NCBI GenBank assembly: GCA_032250895.1
Contig: JAVVEZ010000018.1
Span: 1-50,043, forward strand
DNA length: 50,043 nt
Reading direction: 5' to 3'
Source of the DNA: JAVVEZ01 sp032250895
GTDB lineage: Bacteria > Pseudomonadota > Gammaproteobacteria > Pseudomonadales > Pseudohongiellaceae
Below, one piece after another: positions 9,044-18,947 of this stretch; the first letter of the stretch is position 1, and each line of letters starts with the position of its first letter. The translations under genes and the position numbers were made by a program. The notes below the pieces were generated by a model. The model did no database searches and had not been told where the DNA came from. It saw only the letters and a program-made list of their open reading frames with translations.

Positions 9044-10144
9044 ATGACGGACTTTCTCAACTGGCTCGATCTTGGCGGGAACACCTGGGCGCTACACGTT
9101 TTTCTGGTGGTTCTGGCCACTGTCTGCATTAATTTCATCCTTAGGCGTGTTCTGCGCAGCCTGGAAAACAGAGCCGCCGCAACCAGCAATTTCTGGGACG
9201 ATGCCCTGATAAAAGCCGGACAGTCCCCCTTGCTGCTGCTGAGCTGGGTGATCGGTCTCAGCATAGCGGCTGAAATAGTGGAAGCCGTCTCCGACAATGA
9301 ACTTTTCCAGCTCACGGGCCTGATCAGACGCATCGCCGTCATTTTGTTGCTCGGCATGTTTCTGATCAGATTCGTCTCGCAGGCGGAATTCAATGTATTA
9401 AAACAGAAACGGCAACGCGAACTGGCTGCCGATGAAATTACCATCAGGGTCATCAGTCGGCTGTTGCGCCTTTCCGTGATGATCACGACGGCACTGGTGG
9501 TACTGCAAACGCTGGGCATCAGTATTTCCGGCGTGGTCGCTTTTGGCGGCATCGGAGGCATTGCCGTGGGCTTCGCCGCCAAGGATCTGCTTGCCAATTT
9601 TTTTGGCGGCCTGATGATCTATCTGGACAGACCCTTCACGGTGGGGGACTGGATCCGATCGCCGGATCGTGAAATAGAAGGGACCGTGGAAGATATCGGC
9701 TGGCGGCTGACCCGCATTCGCACCTTTGACAAACGCCCGCTTTACATCCCCAACGCCACGTTCACGACCATTGCGGTGGAAAATCCTTCCCGGATGTTGA
9801 ACCGGCGAATATATGAAACCCTTGGGTTGCGTTATTGTGACGCAGCCAAAATCCGGCCGATCATTGTCGATGTAAAGGCCATGCTGGAGGCTCATGACGG
9901 CATCGATGCCCAGCAGACCCTGATAGTGAATTTCAACAGCCTGGCGGCCTCGTCACTGAACTTTTTCATTTACACCTTTACCAAGACCACCAACTGGATA
10001 CGCTTTCATGAAGTGAAGCAGGATGTGCTGCTGAAGGTGATCGAGATCATTCATGCGCATGGGGCCGATATCGCCTTTCCCACGACAACCCTGGATGGCA
10101 TTGACAAATTCATGGCCCGGCATGATTCGCCGGATCGTCCATGA
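9044..10144 (+). CDS. Small-conductance mechanosensitive channel, MscS family
   Basis: 366 aa. Hydrophobic stretches at about residues 14-33, 63-80, 95-112 and 145-165 are followed by the pore-lining helix and MscS signature VVAFGGIGGIAVGFAAKDL, continuing into FFGGLMIYLDRPFTVGDWI and the beta domain (GTVEDIGWRLTRIRTFD, YIPNATF). MscS channels open under membrane tension to release solutes during osmotic downshock. It has one more predicted N-terminal helix than E. coli MscS and resembles YbdG/YnaI-type members. The end overlaps the 3' end of the convergent addA-like gene by 35 bp. The gated solute is not predictable. Confidence 0.92.
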   Translation: MTDFLNWLDLGGNTWALHVFLVVLATVCINFILRRVLRSLENRAAATSNFWDDALIKAGQSPLLLLSWVIGLSIAAEIVEAVSDNELFQLTGLIRRIAVILLLGMFLIRFVSQAEFNVLKQKRQRELAADEITIRVISRLLRLSVMITTALVVLQTLGISISGVVAFGGIGGIAVGFAAKDLLANFFGGLMIYLDRPFTVGDWIRSPDREIEGTVEDIGWRLTRIRTFDKRPLYIPNATFTTIAVENPSRMLNRRIYETLGLRYCDAAKIRPIIVDVKAMLEAHDGIDAQQTLIVNFNSLAASSLNFFIYTFTKTTNWIRFHEVKQDVLLKVIEIIHAHGADIAFPTTTLDGIDKFMARHDSPDRP

Positions 10145-13100
10145 CAACTTCGTGCCAGAGTGGTATGGCCGTAAAAAAAAGTGCTGTGCGCAGTTGGCGT
10201 GTTTCCATTCGGGCAAACAGTCTGGCGTAGGTTTGCAGTTGTGGATAATAACGCTCGCTCTGCTCCTTGACAAAGTCATCCAGATGCTGTCCTGCCTCCG
10301 GTGTGGAGGACTTGTAGTCAATGATCCAGCGCGTATCATCCGCATCGACGAAAGTGCGATCGATGATGTATTCCCTGCGATGACCGCTGCTGTAGTCGCT
10401 GAGCGCCAGTTCGCAGGCGCTGTCACGGTGCCGATGATTGAAGAGCCAGGCAGCCTTGCTGTCATTCCGGCAATTTGTCAGATGCCGGGCGATGCGTTCA
10501 AGCGCCGCGTTCAGACTGTCATGATCGGAACAATAGGGTATCAACACGTTGCGCCAGTAAGCTTTCAGCACGTCATTGACTGTTCGTTCACGCCAATCCA
10601 TGCCGGATTCAATCTGTGTCTTCAGGCTTTCATGAATGATTTCACCGATGCGTTTTTCCAGCAGATGGTGATGCATCTTCGAATCATCGTCGTCGTTGAT
10701 GGCTTCCTGAAAAGAATCATATGACAGCCCGTGTCCGGGGTGGACCCAGGTTGCGGGCAGACGTCTGCTGACAATTTCAGGCAGCGCAGGCGAAGCAGGA
10801 GCAGCCGGGATCAGCGGGCCGTCGCCCAACTCGATGCGCGTCACGGCAAGACCGGGTTCTTCCAATTGTGGCCAGATGCTGGCGAGTAGTGAACTGGCAT
10901 TCGGCGAGTCGTATTCCTCCCCCTCACGGCTGACATTGGCGATTAAAAAAGCTTTTTTTGCGGCGCGCGTGATGGCAATGTAAAGCAGACGGGTATTTTC
11001 CATCTGACTGCGGATCAGGGCTTCATACTTCAGGTAGCGATAGACACTGTCATCTTCGTCACCCTTGCGTCTGAGCAGACTTATCAGGAGCCTGGGCTGT
11101 CCAGAGGCACTGATATGTTCCTTCCATAACAACAGGGGGCTGTCATCGTTCCGGCTCTTGCGCTCCAGCCCGGGTACGATGACGAAATCAAACTCAAGTC
11201 CTTTGGCCTTGTGAATGGTCATGATATGAAGTTTGATGCCGGCGGCATGAGAACTATTGCCATAAATGGAGCCGAGCTTTTCCTCGAAGCGATGCATGTC
11301 GCTTACATCGCCACAGTCCTCGATTTTTTCCAGCGCCTGAAAAAAGGCTTCAATATTGTCGACACTGACATTGTCCGGCAGCGCGGCCGGCGCTCCCAAA
11401 GCAATCCAGGTATCTTCGAGCCAGTCCCGCAGGCTCGGACCTTGCCGTCTGCTCCGGGCTTCCTCCAATATTGGAACGATGCGTTCAAGCCGGACGCAGG
11501 CATCTGCAGAAAGCGTGTCAAGCTCAGTAAACTGGCGTAATGCCGTCCACAGGGACACCTGGTTTGCACGGGCCCGTTGCATCAGCGCATGAATATCTTT
11601 CAGGGCCAGTCCGGCCCAGGGGCATCTGAGCAGCGCCAGCCATGCGCTGGTATCGGCGGGATTCAACAGGGCCTTGCAGAGGCTGAGCAGATCGGTGATT
11701 TCCGGATAGGAATTCAAGGGGTCGATATCGGTGGCATTCCAGGCCAGCGATGCCTGTCGCAAAGCCGGGACGATGGCAGCGAGATGACTGCGGTTACGGA
11801 CCAGAATGGCAATGTCTGCCAGCGGGTTTTCCCCTTGCAGTTCCTGTACCCGCTGCACGACCCGCCTTGCTTCCTCGAGTCTGCCATCCGGCTGGTTTCG
11901 ATCCTGGTTTTTATCCGAGACCAGTAACTCGGTGCTCACCCCGGAAAACCCGGCATTGCCCTGATGCAATGCGACGCTGGGGCTGTATCGCACGGCGCCA
12001 CGGCCGATATCATCATGACCGGGAAACGCCTTTCCAAAGACCTGGTTGACCCAGTGCACCACGGCGGCATCACTGCGGAAATTGACTTTCAATTGCAGAC
12101 CTTCCATTTTTACCGCGCCAATGCCGTGGTCTCGGGCCGCTAAAAAAAGACCGACATTGGCATTGCGGAAGGCATAGCAGGATTGCATGCCATCACCCAC
12201 AATGAAGAGACTGCGGCCATCGCCGGGAGTCCAGCCATAACACAGTTTTTCCAGCAGCTTGATCTGCTGTGAAGAGGTATCCTGAAATTCATCCACCAGG
12301 ATGTGCTGTATTCGGTAGTCGAGACGCAGCGCCAGATCGGAAGGATCGTCTTCGCTGCCCAGAGCATCCAGTGCGGCATTGCTGAGTTTGATGTAATCAA
12401 CCTGTGCCTTTTCTCTGAGCACCACATCCAGGTTGGCTGCCAGCACAGGCAAAATTCTGGTAAGAGCGGACAGAACCTGCCATTGTGCCTCGTCAAAGTG
12501 CGTCGCGGGCAGTTCCTTCAGCAACAACAGGGATGACAGCAGCTCAGGTTCGGCTTCCAGTCTGCTGCGAAGTTCAGCAAAGAGGGCTTTGTGCTCGGCA
12601 AACAGCTTTTTTTCATCCCCGTTCTGCGCTTTGCCAGGCGCAGGAAAACCCTGACGAATATCAACCTTGCTGCGCCATTTGCCTTCATTGGTCAGGAAAA
12701 GCCGGCACAGAAGCTGCCACTGGGGCAGGCAGTGGGCTTTCGTTTCCGGCAGGCCATGCTCAGGCTGCCATTCCATGAATGACGTATCTCCGTTACGCAG
12801 CATGTTGTCCCGGGCAAAGGCCATGAGTTGGCCGATGAGGTCTGCAAAAGACGTCAGTCGGCTGCCCAGTTCCTCCAGGTTTTCCTCCGCCAGCTCGCAC
12901 AAATTGTTCTCCAGAATGGTTCGGGCAGATTCCGTGTGATGGCTGATCAGAAAAATATTCTCCAGCCATTGCTCACGTTTGGCCAGCATACTCACGAAGA
13001 GCTTCTGCAGATTTTGCAGATTGTTGCCTAGATGCGACAGGAGCAAAGCAATATCTTGTGCCAGAGATGTGGCACCTTCCAGCAAGGCCATGGTTTCTCT

Positions 13101-13583
13101 GACGGCCTGCTGGTAATTGTCCAGCATGTCTTCATTGATCTCCGGTTGGGAACCAAAGCCCGCGCTGATGGGAAGCTGACGGGTGAGAAAGGAATTGAAG
13201 CTGTCTATCGTCGTGATACGCAATCTCGATGTATTGTCCAGGAGTTGCCAGCCCTGCGCTTCATCCTGTCGCAACGCCTCGCTTGCCAGTTGCAGGCTCA
13301 GTCTTTCGTGGGCATCGAGCTGCGCCATGTCGTCGGCGCCCAGGTTTCTGGCCTCTTGCAGTTTATCCAGCAAGCGGTTTCGCATTTCAGCGGCTGCTTT
13401 TCGGGTAAAAGTAATGGCCAGAATTTCTTCGGGTTTGGCACAGTGTGCCAGGAGCTTCAGGATACGCTGGGTCAGCAGTTCGGTTTTACCCGAACCGGCA
13501 GGGGCCTGAACACAGAAAGAACGAGAGATGTCGAGAGCCTGGGTTCTTTCCATGGCATCGGCTATTGGCGAAGTTCCCGTCAT
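10110..13583 (-). CDS. AddA-like UvrD/RecB-family helicase-nuclease
   Basis: 1157 aa. An SF1A helicase with motif I APAGSGKTELLTQR, motif Ia AITFTRKAAAEMR, motif II LVDEFQDTSS, motif V HKAKGLEFDFVIVPGLE and motif VI RLLYIAITRAAK. The C-terminus has a RecB/AddA-type nuclease (WIIDYKSS, then YYPQLQTYARLF), so both motor and nuclease look intact. It should resect double-strand DNA ends for RecA. It overlaps the upstream partner gene by 4 bp (ATGA), which fits a two-subunit complex like AddAB. It is not RecB of RecBCD: no RecC or RecD gene is nearby and the partner has AddB features. Confidence 0.88.
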   Translation of the reverse strand: MTGTSPIADAMERTQALDISRSFCVQAPAGSGKTELLTQRILKLLAHCAKPEEILAITFTRKAAAEMRNRLLDKLQEARNLGADDMAQLDAHERLSLQLASEALRQDEAQGWQLLDNTSRLRITTIDSFNSFLTRQLPISAGFGSQPEINEDMLDNYQQAVRETMALLEGATSLAQDIALLLSHLGNNLQNLQKLFVSMLAKREQWLENIFLISHHTESARTILENNLCELAEENLEELGSRLTSFADLIGQLMAFARDNMLRNGDTSFMEWQPEHGLPETKAHCLPQWQLLCRLFLTNEGKWRSKVDIRQGFPAPGKAQNGDEKKLFAEHKALFAELRSRLEAEPELLSSLLLLKELPATHFDEAQWQVLSALTRILPVLAANLDVVLREKAQVDYIKLSNAALDALGSEDDPSDLALRLDYRIQHILVDEFQDTSSQQIKLLEKLCYGWTPGDGRSLFIVGDGMQSCYAFRNANVGLFLAARDHGIGAVKMEGLQLKVNFRSDAAVVHWVNQVFGKAFPGHDDIGRGAVRYSPSVALHQGNAGFSGVSTELLVSDKNQDRNQPDGRLEEARRVVQRVQELQGENPLADIAILVRNRSHLAAIVPALRQASLAWNATDIDPLNSYPEITDLLSLCKALLNPADTSAWLALLRCPWAGLALKDIHALMQRARANQVSLWTALRQFTELDTLSADACVRLERIVPILEEARSRRQGPSLRDWLEDTWIALGAPAALPDNVSVDNIEAFFQALEKIEDCGDVSDMHRFEEKLGSIYGNSSHAAGIKLHIMTIHKAKGLEFDFVIVPGLERKSRNDDSPLLLWKEHISASGQPRLLISLLRRKGDEDDSVYRYLKYEALIRSQMENTRLLYIAITRAAKKAFLIANVSREGEEYDSPNASSLLASIWPQLEEPGLAVTRIELGDGPLIPAAPASPALPEIVSRRLPATWVHPGHGLSYDSFQEAINDDDDSKMHHHLLEKRIGEIIHESLKTQIESGMDWRERTVNDVLKAYWRNVLIPYCSDHDSLNAALERIARHLTNCRNDSKAAWLFNHRHRDSACELALSDYSSGHRREYIIDRTFVDADDTRWIIDYKSSTPEAGQHLDDFVKEQSERYYPQLQTYARLFARMETRQLRTALFFTAIPLWHEVVMDDPANHAGP

Positions 13584-16321
13584 GGTATGGGGACCTCTTC
13601 AAGCGACATGCTTTCCCTGATTCTGCAGAAGGCTCCCAGATGGCAGTACTGACAACTGGCCTGGCTTTTGGGTGTTATGGCGGCATAGCCATCCAGAAAT
13701 TCCTGCGCCAGCCCTTGCAATGAATCCTGCCACAGGTGCTTCAAATCCTGCCATTGCCCAGTGTCGACGACCAGACTCTGGCGATCACGGGAAAGCCCGG
13801 CGACCAGAGCTTCATCCGTGACGACTCCCATGAACTTGGCGTTCTCGATATTGACCTGAGCATACAGAATGGCAGCAAGTTTGTCGAAACGGCCACTTTG
13901 CTCGGCCGCCAGCAGGTAGAGCAGCAGTTGCGGTTTATGCTGGCGTTGGTCCTGCCAGTTCACGGCATTGTTGGTCGACGATTTGTAATCCACGAGGACC
14001 GTTCGGCCATCCGGCAGTTGGTCGATCCTGTCAATCCGGAAATTCAGTGTCAAACCGGCGAACTGCCATTGAACGTGTTGTTCCAGTTCGGCAATTCTGA
14101 AGGAAGAACGTTTGCGTTCTTGCTGAAGCCACTGGTCCAGAACTTGTTCAAGCCGGCTGACTTCCAGCTCACAGAAGCGCTTGCTCATGGTTTGGGGGAA
14201 ATCCCGGCTGGTTTTTTTGACGGCATTGATACTGGCCTGATAGATCACTTGCCGCAAATCCTGCGCGCTGGCCTGCAGCAGATGGTCCTGTTCCTGCAGC
14301 TCCCGCCACAACAGTTCCAGGGCATGATGCAGGAGACTGCCGGAGGCCTTGGCGCTGAGGCCATAGCTGGGTCTGGGAAACTCCTTTGCCAGCAGGCGAT
14401 GAACGGCAAAACTTTTGAACGGGCAGGCGGCCTGATCTGCGATCAAGGATGTGCCACCTCTGATTGTTTCCGTGCGCAGCAAGGGAATGCACAGCTCATC
14501 CCGGAACGATTCACTGCTCCCGTGCCCGAGCAGAAGTCGGGCCGCTGGATGCAGGGCGGTCTGAATATCCTGGGTCAGTGCCGTATCTTCGATGCCGGCA
14601 ATCCGTTCGAAGACAGAGGCGGCTCTGACCCGGCTTTCCTCATGATGACAGGCATGGCTCAGCACGCATTGCACACGGGTATCCGCAATAAAGGCCTGCA
14701 GGGTGTCCCATGACTGTGCCAGCAGTGCCTTGTTGTCTGCCGCAGGAATCTGGTAGCGCTGCTGCAGCGCCAGTGGAATGAAGGGATTGGGACTGATGGC
14801 CGGTGGCCAACTGCGTTCTGACAGGCCCATTATCCATCTGTGAGTAAAGCGCAGTCCTTCGGCTTCGGCTGATGTCAGAATGTTCACGCTGGCACTTGGC
14901 ACCTTCGTACCCGGATGCATGTGGAGAGCCAGGTGCTGCAAACAGCTGAGGGCGGCATCCAGCTGGATTTTGCCCAGCAAATGCCCCAGTTTCTGAAACT
15001 CGGTCAGCACAAGTTGCCAGTCGCGGCGCAGCCTGAGATCGCCAGCGGCAAGGGCATCTGCTCCTGGCCAGCCCATTGCCCCCAATTGGGCTTCGATGAA
15101 AACGACCCAGTCATGGCAACTGCGTGCTGATTTGTGTCTCAGTTTCAGCGCTTCCATGGCTTGCAAGGCATTGCCAAGTTCCGGGCAGTGGTAGGCTTTG
15201 CCCTGTGTCTGCATCAGAAAGCGCAGATTGGCAAGACTGCTCTCCAGTTCGCCCTTGTCACGCAGATGGAATTCCAGGGACGCTCTGGCATCTTCCTCGG
15301 TCCCTGCTGCCTTGATAAAGGGTGAACGCAGCAAACGGAAAAAATCCAGCACCGGCACCACAGGGCGGTTCAGATTGAGAATGGCCAGTGCGGTACTGAT
15401 GAGCGCTACCCTGCGCAGCGGTTCCGTCGCAGACACCGTAAAGCGCTGCTCACCCCGGGTCAGGACCGCGTTTTCTGAAGAAGGCATGAAGCGCGTAAAT
15501 ATTCGGCGGACTTCCCGGGCCCGGCTGTCCAGGTCTGCACAGATGACAGCAATTTTTGCGTCAGGTTCCGTTTCCAGAATGGTCTGCGCCCACTTGGCGG
15601 CTGCGATCACTTCTTCCTTTTCATCATTTAAAACCGCTTTTTTTATCAGCGGGGCATGCCGGGGATAATGAAAAACAGAGACTCTGTGAGCCGGCCGGTG
15701 CAGGCTTTCGAAGAAGGCCTGATACAGGGGAGGGGGCTTGTCGAAACCGGACAGGATGATATCGGTGGGCAGCTTGACGAGATCTCCGGACAGGGCGGCA
15801 GTGACGGCCTTTACCAGGCTCGACAGCGTCTGTACCTGCTTGTCTGTGCAGAGCTTTTCGAAACGTTCGAGCCAGGGCAGGAATACCTTCAGGTCGGCAT
15901 GCGACGGGTTCAGACTGGCCGGAGAGTTCAATTCAGCCCGTGGAATGCCCCATTGCTGCAGCAATGTGGCTGCTTCCTGAACCTTCCGGGCCGTGGCATC
16001 CTGGTTGAACAGCAGGGCGCCACTGTCGGACTCGCTGATAATGAGCTGCCACAGCAGCAATTCCTGCAGGGGTTCCAGGACTCCCTGTGAGCCGGGGATA
16101 CCACGGCCACTGCTTTGCAGATGTTCCCAGCAATGTCTGATCCAGATATCAACCGGAAACACGGCAGGGCTGGGACAGACCAGGGGCCTGGCATGCTGTC
16201 GGAGATGGGCGCCATAGTCTTCCAGTAGCTGGATACTGCGGCGATGATTGGGCGTCAGCACCAGCGCACCCTGAGCCAAACGTCGATAAAGCTCTTCAGT
16301 ATCGCTGATAATCTCGCTCAT
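13580..16321 (-). CDS. AddB-like PD-(D/E)XK repair nuclease
   Basis: 913 aa. Matches the proteobacterial 'probable DNA repair protein' family paired with AddA-like helicases. The N-terminal half is an inactivated helicase-like scaffold (ALVLTPNHRRSIQLL where Walker A would be; later MGLSERSWPP). The C-terminal nuclease has IDRIDQLPDG, VLVDYKSS and KPQLLLYLLA. Four cysteines fit an AddB-type iron-sulfur cluster: one before the nuclease (AACPFKSFA) and three after it (CQYCHLGAFCR). It probably works with the AddA-like product in double-strand-break resection. ATG 16321 lies 9 bp after the ETF-QO stop, so all three genes may share one transcript. Confidence 0.86.
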   Translation of the reverse strand: MSEIISDTEELYRRLAQGALVLTPNHRRSIQLLEDYGAHLRQHARPLVCPSPAVFPVDIWIRHCWEHLQSSGRGIPGSQGVLEPLQELLLWQLIISESDSGALLFNQDATARKVQEAATLLQQWGIPRAELNSPASLNPSHADLKVFLPWLERFEKLCTDKQVQTLSSLVKAVTAALSGDLVKLPTDIILSGFDKPPPLYQAFFESLHRPAHRVSVFHYPRHAPLIKKAVLNDEKEEVIAAAKWAQTILETEPDAKIAVICADLDSRAREVRRIFTRFMPSSENAVLTRGEQRFTVSATEPLRRVALISTALAILNLNRPVVPVLDFFRLLRSPFIKAAGTEEDARASLEFHLRDKGELESSLANLRFLMQTQGKAYHCPELGNALQAMEALKLRHKSARSCHDWVVFIEAQLGAMGWPGADALAAGDLRLRRDWQLVLTEFQKLGHLLGKIQLDAALSCLQHLALHMHPGTKVPSASVNILTSAEAEGLRFTHRWIMGLSERSWPPAISPNPFIPLALQQRYQIPAADNKALLAQSWDTLQAFIADTRVQCVLSHACHHEESRVRAASVFERIAGIEDTALTQDIQTALHPAARLLLGHGSSESFRDELCIPLLRTETIRGGTSLIADQAACPFKSFAVHRLLAKEFPRPSYGLSAKASGSLLHHALELLWRELQEQDHLLQASAQDLRQVIYQASINAVKKTSRDFPQTMSKRFCELEVSRLEQVLDQWLQQERKRSSFRIAELEQHVQWQFAGLTLNFRIDRIDQLPDGRTVLVDYKSSTNNAVNWQDQRQHKPQLLLYLLAAEQSGRFDKLAAILYAQVNIENAKFMGVVTDEALVAGLSRDRQSLVVDTGQWQDLKHLWQDSLQGLAQEFLDGYAAITPKSQASCQYCHLGAFCRIRESMSLEEVPIP

Positions 16322-16330
16322 GCTGTTCCA

Positions 16331-18013
16331 TCAGAGGTTGGGATAATTGGGGCCACCTCCACCTTCCGGCGTCACCCAGGTGATATTCTGAGACGGATCC
16401 TTGATATCACAGGTTTTACAGTGAACACAATTCTGGGCATTGATCTGGAAGCGGAGTCGACCTTGTTCTTCAATGACTTCATAGACACCTGCCGGACAAT
16501 AACGCTGTGCCGCTTCCCCATACCGGGGCAAGTTGTCGCGCAGGGGAAGCTCCGGATCGTCGAGGCGCAAATGACAGGGCTGGTCCTCCTCGTGATGGGT
16601 GTTCGACAGGTATACCGACGAAAGCCGGTCAAAACTGAGCCGATTGTCAGGCTTTGGATAATCCGGTTGCACAGAGTCGGCCGCTGTTTTCAGCCTGGCG
16701 TGATCCGGCGTCTTGTCATGCAGTGTGAAAGGCAGTCTGCCTTGGAACAGCGCCTGGTCCACAAAGGCATAACAGGAGCCCAGCAAGGTACCCAGCTTGT
16801 GCATGGCAGGTCCGCAGTTCCGGCTCTGGTACAACTCCTGCCCAAGCCAGCCATGCATGAGGTTCTCTTCATAGCCACTCAGCAGCGTTGGTTCGCTGCC
16901 CGTGGCATCGGGCTGCTGGAGTTTGGCAAAGATGCTCTCTGCCGCCAGCATGCCGGATTTCATCGCCGTATGCGTGCCTTTGAGTTTCAGAAAATTGAGC
17001 AGCCCGGCATCATCGCCAGCCAGGACACCACCGGGGAAAATGCAGCGGGGCAGCGATTGATAGCCACCCTTGCACAGTGCCCGGGCACCATAGGCAATAC
17101 GCTTGCCACCGCCCAGGACCTGTTTGACCAGGGGATGATGTTTGAAACGTTGAAATTCGTTGAAGGGGTCCAGCCAGGGATTGCGGTAATTCAGGTCGGT
17201 GATGAGTCCCACGGCGACCTGATTGTTTTCGAGGTGATACAGAAATGATCCGCCCGTGGTTTGGCCAAAACCCAGGGGCCAGCCCAGGCCATGCACAATT
17301 TTTCCTGCCTGATGATTGGCAGCGGGAATTTCCCAGAGTTCCTTGATGCCAAGCGCATAGTGCTGGGGGGAACTGTGACGATCCAGGTCATAATGCGCGA
17401 TCACTTGTTTACCAAGATGGCCCCGGCAGCCTTCGGCGAGTATCGTGTACTTTCCCAACAGCCTGTAGCCGGGGGTATAGCCGGGTTTTTCTGCGCCATC
17501 ACGACCGCGTCCCATATCCCCGGTGGCTATTCCGATAACGTGATCGGCGTCATCATAAAGCACTTGTGCCGCACTGAAGCCGGTAAAGATCTCAACGCCG
17601 AGACTCTCCGCCTGTTCCCCGAGCCAGCGACACAGATTACCGAGGCTGGCGACATAATTGCCCTTGTTATGCAGGGCAGGGGGCAGCAGGAAATGCGGCA
17701 GCCTGACAGAGCGGCCGGCATTGAGCAGGAAATGAATTTCTTCGCTTCTGACCTCGGTAAGCAGCGGTGCTCCCTGTTGTTTCCAGTCTGGGAACAATTC
17801 ATCGAGCGCTCTGGGCTCGATCACGGCTCCGGACAGGATATGAGCACCGATTTCCGAACCTTTCTCGACCAGACAGACAGAGAGTTCCCGGCCGTGTTGC
17901 TGGCAAAGCTGGCGCAAGCGACAGGCGCTTGCGAGTCCGGCCGGACCCGCTCCAACAATGACAACATCAAACTCCATGCTTTCGCGTGTATCCAATTTAA
18001 TGATTCCCGTCAT
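16331..18013 (-). CDS. Electron transfer flavoprotein-ubiquinone oxidoreductase
   Basis: 560 aa. An FAD and [4Fe-4S] membrane-associated enzyme that passes electrons from reduced ETF to ubiquinone. The FAD-binding motif is VVIVGAGPAGLASACRL near the start; LSGAVIEPRALDELFPDW and PGGVLAGDDAGLLN are family segments. The C-terminal ferredoxin-like part has CPAGVYEV and QNCVHCKTCDIKDP, supplying the four cluster cysteines, and ends GPNYPNL. Length equals the usual 550-560 aa. A second ATG (17977, MEFDVV) is possible, but homologues often have a short leader before that methionine. Divergent from etfB, its redox partner. Confidence 0.96.
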   Translation of the reverse strand: MTGIIKLDTRESMEFDVVIVGAGPAGLASACRLRQLCQQHGRELSVCLVEKGSEIGAHILSGAVIEPRALDELFPDWKQQGAPLLTEVRSEEIHFLLNAGRSVRLPHFLLPPALHNKGNYVASLGNLCRWLGEQAESLGVEIFTGFSAAQVLYDDADHVIGIATGDMGRGRDGAEKPGYTPGYRLLGKYTILAEGCRGHLGKQVIAHYDLDRHSSPQHYALGIKELWEIPAANHQAGKIVHGLGWPLGFGQTTGGSFLYHLENNQVAVGLITDLNYRNPWLDPFNEFQRFKHHPLVKQVLGGGKRIAYGARALCKGGYQSLPRCIFPGGVLAGDDAGLLNFLKLKGTHTAMKSGMLAAESIFAKLQQPDATGSEPTLLSGYEENLMHGWLGQELYQSRNCGPAMHKLGTLLGSCYAFVDQALFQGRLPFTLHDKTPDHARLKTAADSVQPDYPKPDNRLSFDRLSSVYLSNTHHEEDQPCHLRLDDPELPLRDNLPRYGEAAQRYCPAGVYEVIEEQGRLRFQINAQNCVHCKTCDIKDPSQNITWVTPEGGGGPNYPNL

Positions 18014-18130
18014 TTAGTCAGTGAAATGGACCAGCGCAGCCATTATAATTCCATGGCTTTACAATTACATTTATTAAAGGGCGTCTCTGTATTAATGGAG
18101 GTGCCCTAAAAAACAACAGTCTGTGATCTC

Positions 18131-18880
18131 ATGAAAATTCTCGTAGCCGTAAAACGTGTGCTGGATGCCAATCTAAAGGTGCGCGTCAAAGCCGACAAGT
18201 CCGGCGTGGACCTCAGTAATGCCAAAATGGCCATGAATCCCTTCTGTGAAATCGCTGTGGAAGAAGCGATACGACTCAAGGAAAAAGGTGTGGCTGACGA
18301 AGTGGTGGCGGTATCGGTAGGTGATGATAAATCCCAGGAGCAACTGCGTACAGCCATGGCACTGGGGGCCGACCGCAGCATACTGCTGCGCTGTGAGACT
18401 GAACTTGAACCGCTGGCGCTCGCAAAGCTGCTCAAAACCGTAGTGGACAGAGAAAAGCCGGATCTGGTTCTGCTCGGCAAGCAATCCATCGACGGTGACA
18501 ACAATCAGGTGGGTCAGATGCTGGCGGCTCTTTGTGGTCTGTCCCAGGGAACCTTTGCCTCCAGCGTCGATATCAGTGGTGGCAAGGTGCGGGTATGCCG
18601 GGAAATCGATGGTGGTGAACAAAGCCTTGAGCTTGTTTTGCCAGCCCTGATCACGACTGATCTGCGTCTGAATGAACCACGTTATGCCACGCTGCCCAAC
18701 ATCATGAAGGCACGCAAGAAGAACATCGAAATCATGGCTGCGACAGAGCTTGCTGTGGACCTGTCGCCCCGTCTGCAAACGCTTTCGGTAGAAGAACCGC
18801 CTGCCCGGACTGCGGGTATCATCGTGGGCAATGTCGCCGAACTCGTGGAAAAACTGCGCAACGAAGCCAAGGTGCTGTGA
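18131..18880 (+). CDS. etfB: Electron transfer flavoprotein, beta subunit
   Basis: 249 aa, beginning MKILVAVKRVLDANLKVRVK as expected for EtfB. Other landmarks are NPFCEIAVEEAIRLKE, LVLLGKQSIDGDNNQVGQML and KARKKNIE. With EtfA it forms the soluble FAD/AMP heterodimer that collects electrons from acyl-CoA and related dehydrogenases and hands them to ETF-QO, which is encoded divergently 117 bp away. The spacer has TATAAT at 18044-18049 but no clear -35, and the Shine-Dalgarno sequence is weak. etfA follows after a 67-bp gap. Confidence 0.97.
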   Translation: MKILVAVKRVLDANLKVRVKADKSGVDLSNAKMAMNPFCEIAVEEAIRLKEKGVADEVVAVSVGDDKSQEQLRTAMALGADRSILLRCETELEPLALAKLLKTVVDREKPDLVLLGKQSIDGDNNQVGQMLAALCGLSQGTFASSVDISGGKVRVCREIDGGEQSLELVLPALITTDLRLNEPRYATLPNIMKARKKNIEIMAATELAVDLSPRLQTLSVEEPPARTAGIIVGNVAELVEKLRNEAKVL

Positions 18881-18947
18881 TGACGAGCGGCTTTCCGGGA
18901 CGCGCTCATCGAGCTGCCACTCAAGCTATTACAATGAAGGTGTTTGC

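Noticed and set aside
13736..14713. Long plus-strand frames inside the addB-like gene (also 13032-13652 and 15656-16090)
   Set aside because: No family resemblance; the minus-strand product has nuclease and cluster motifs throughout.
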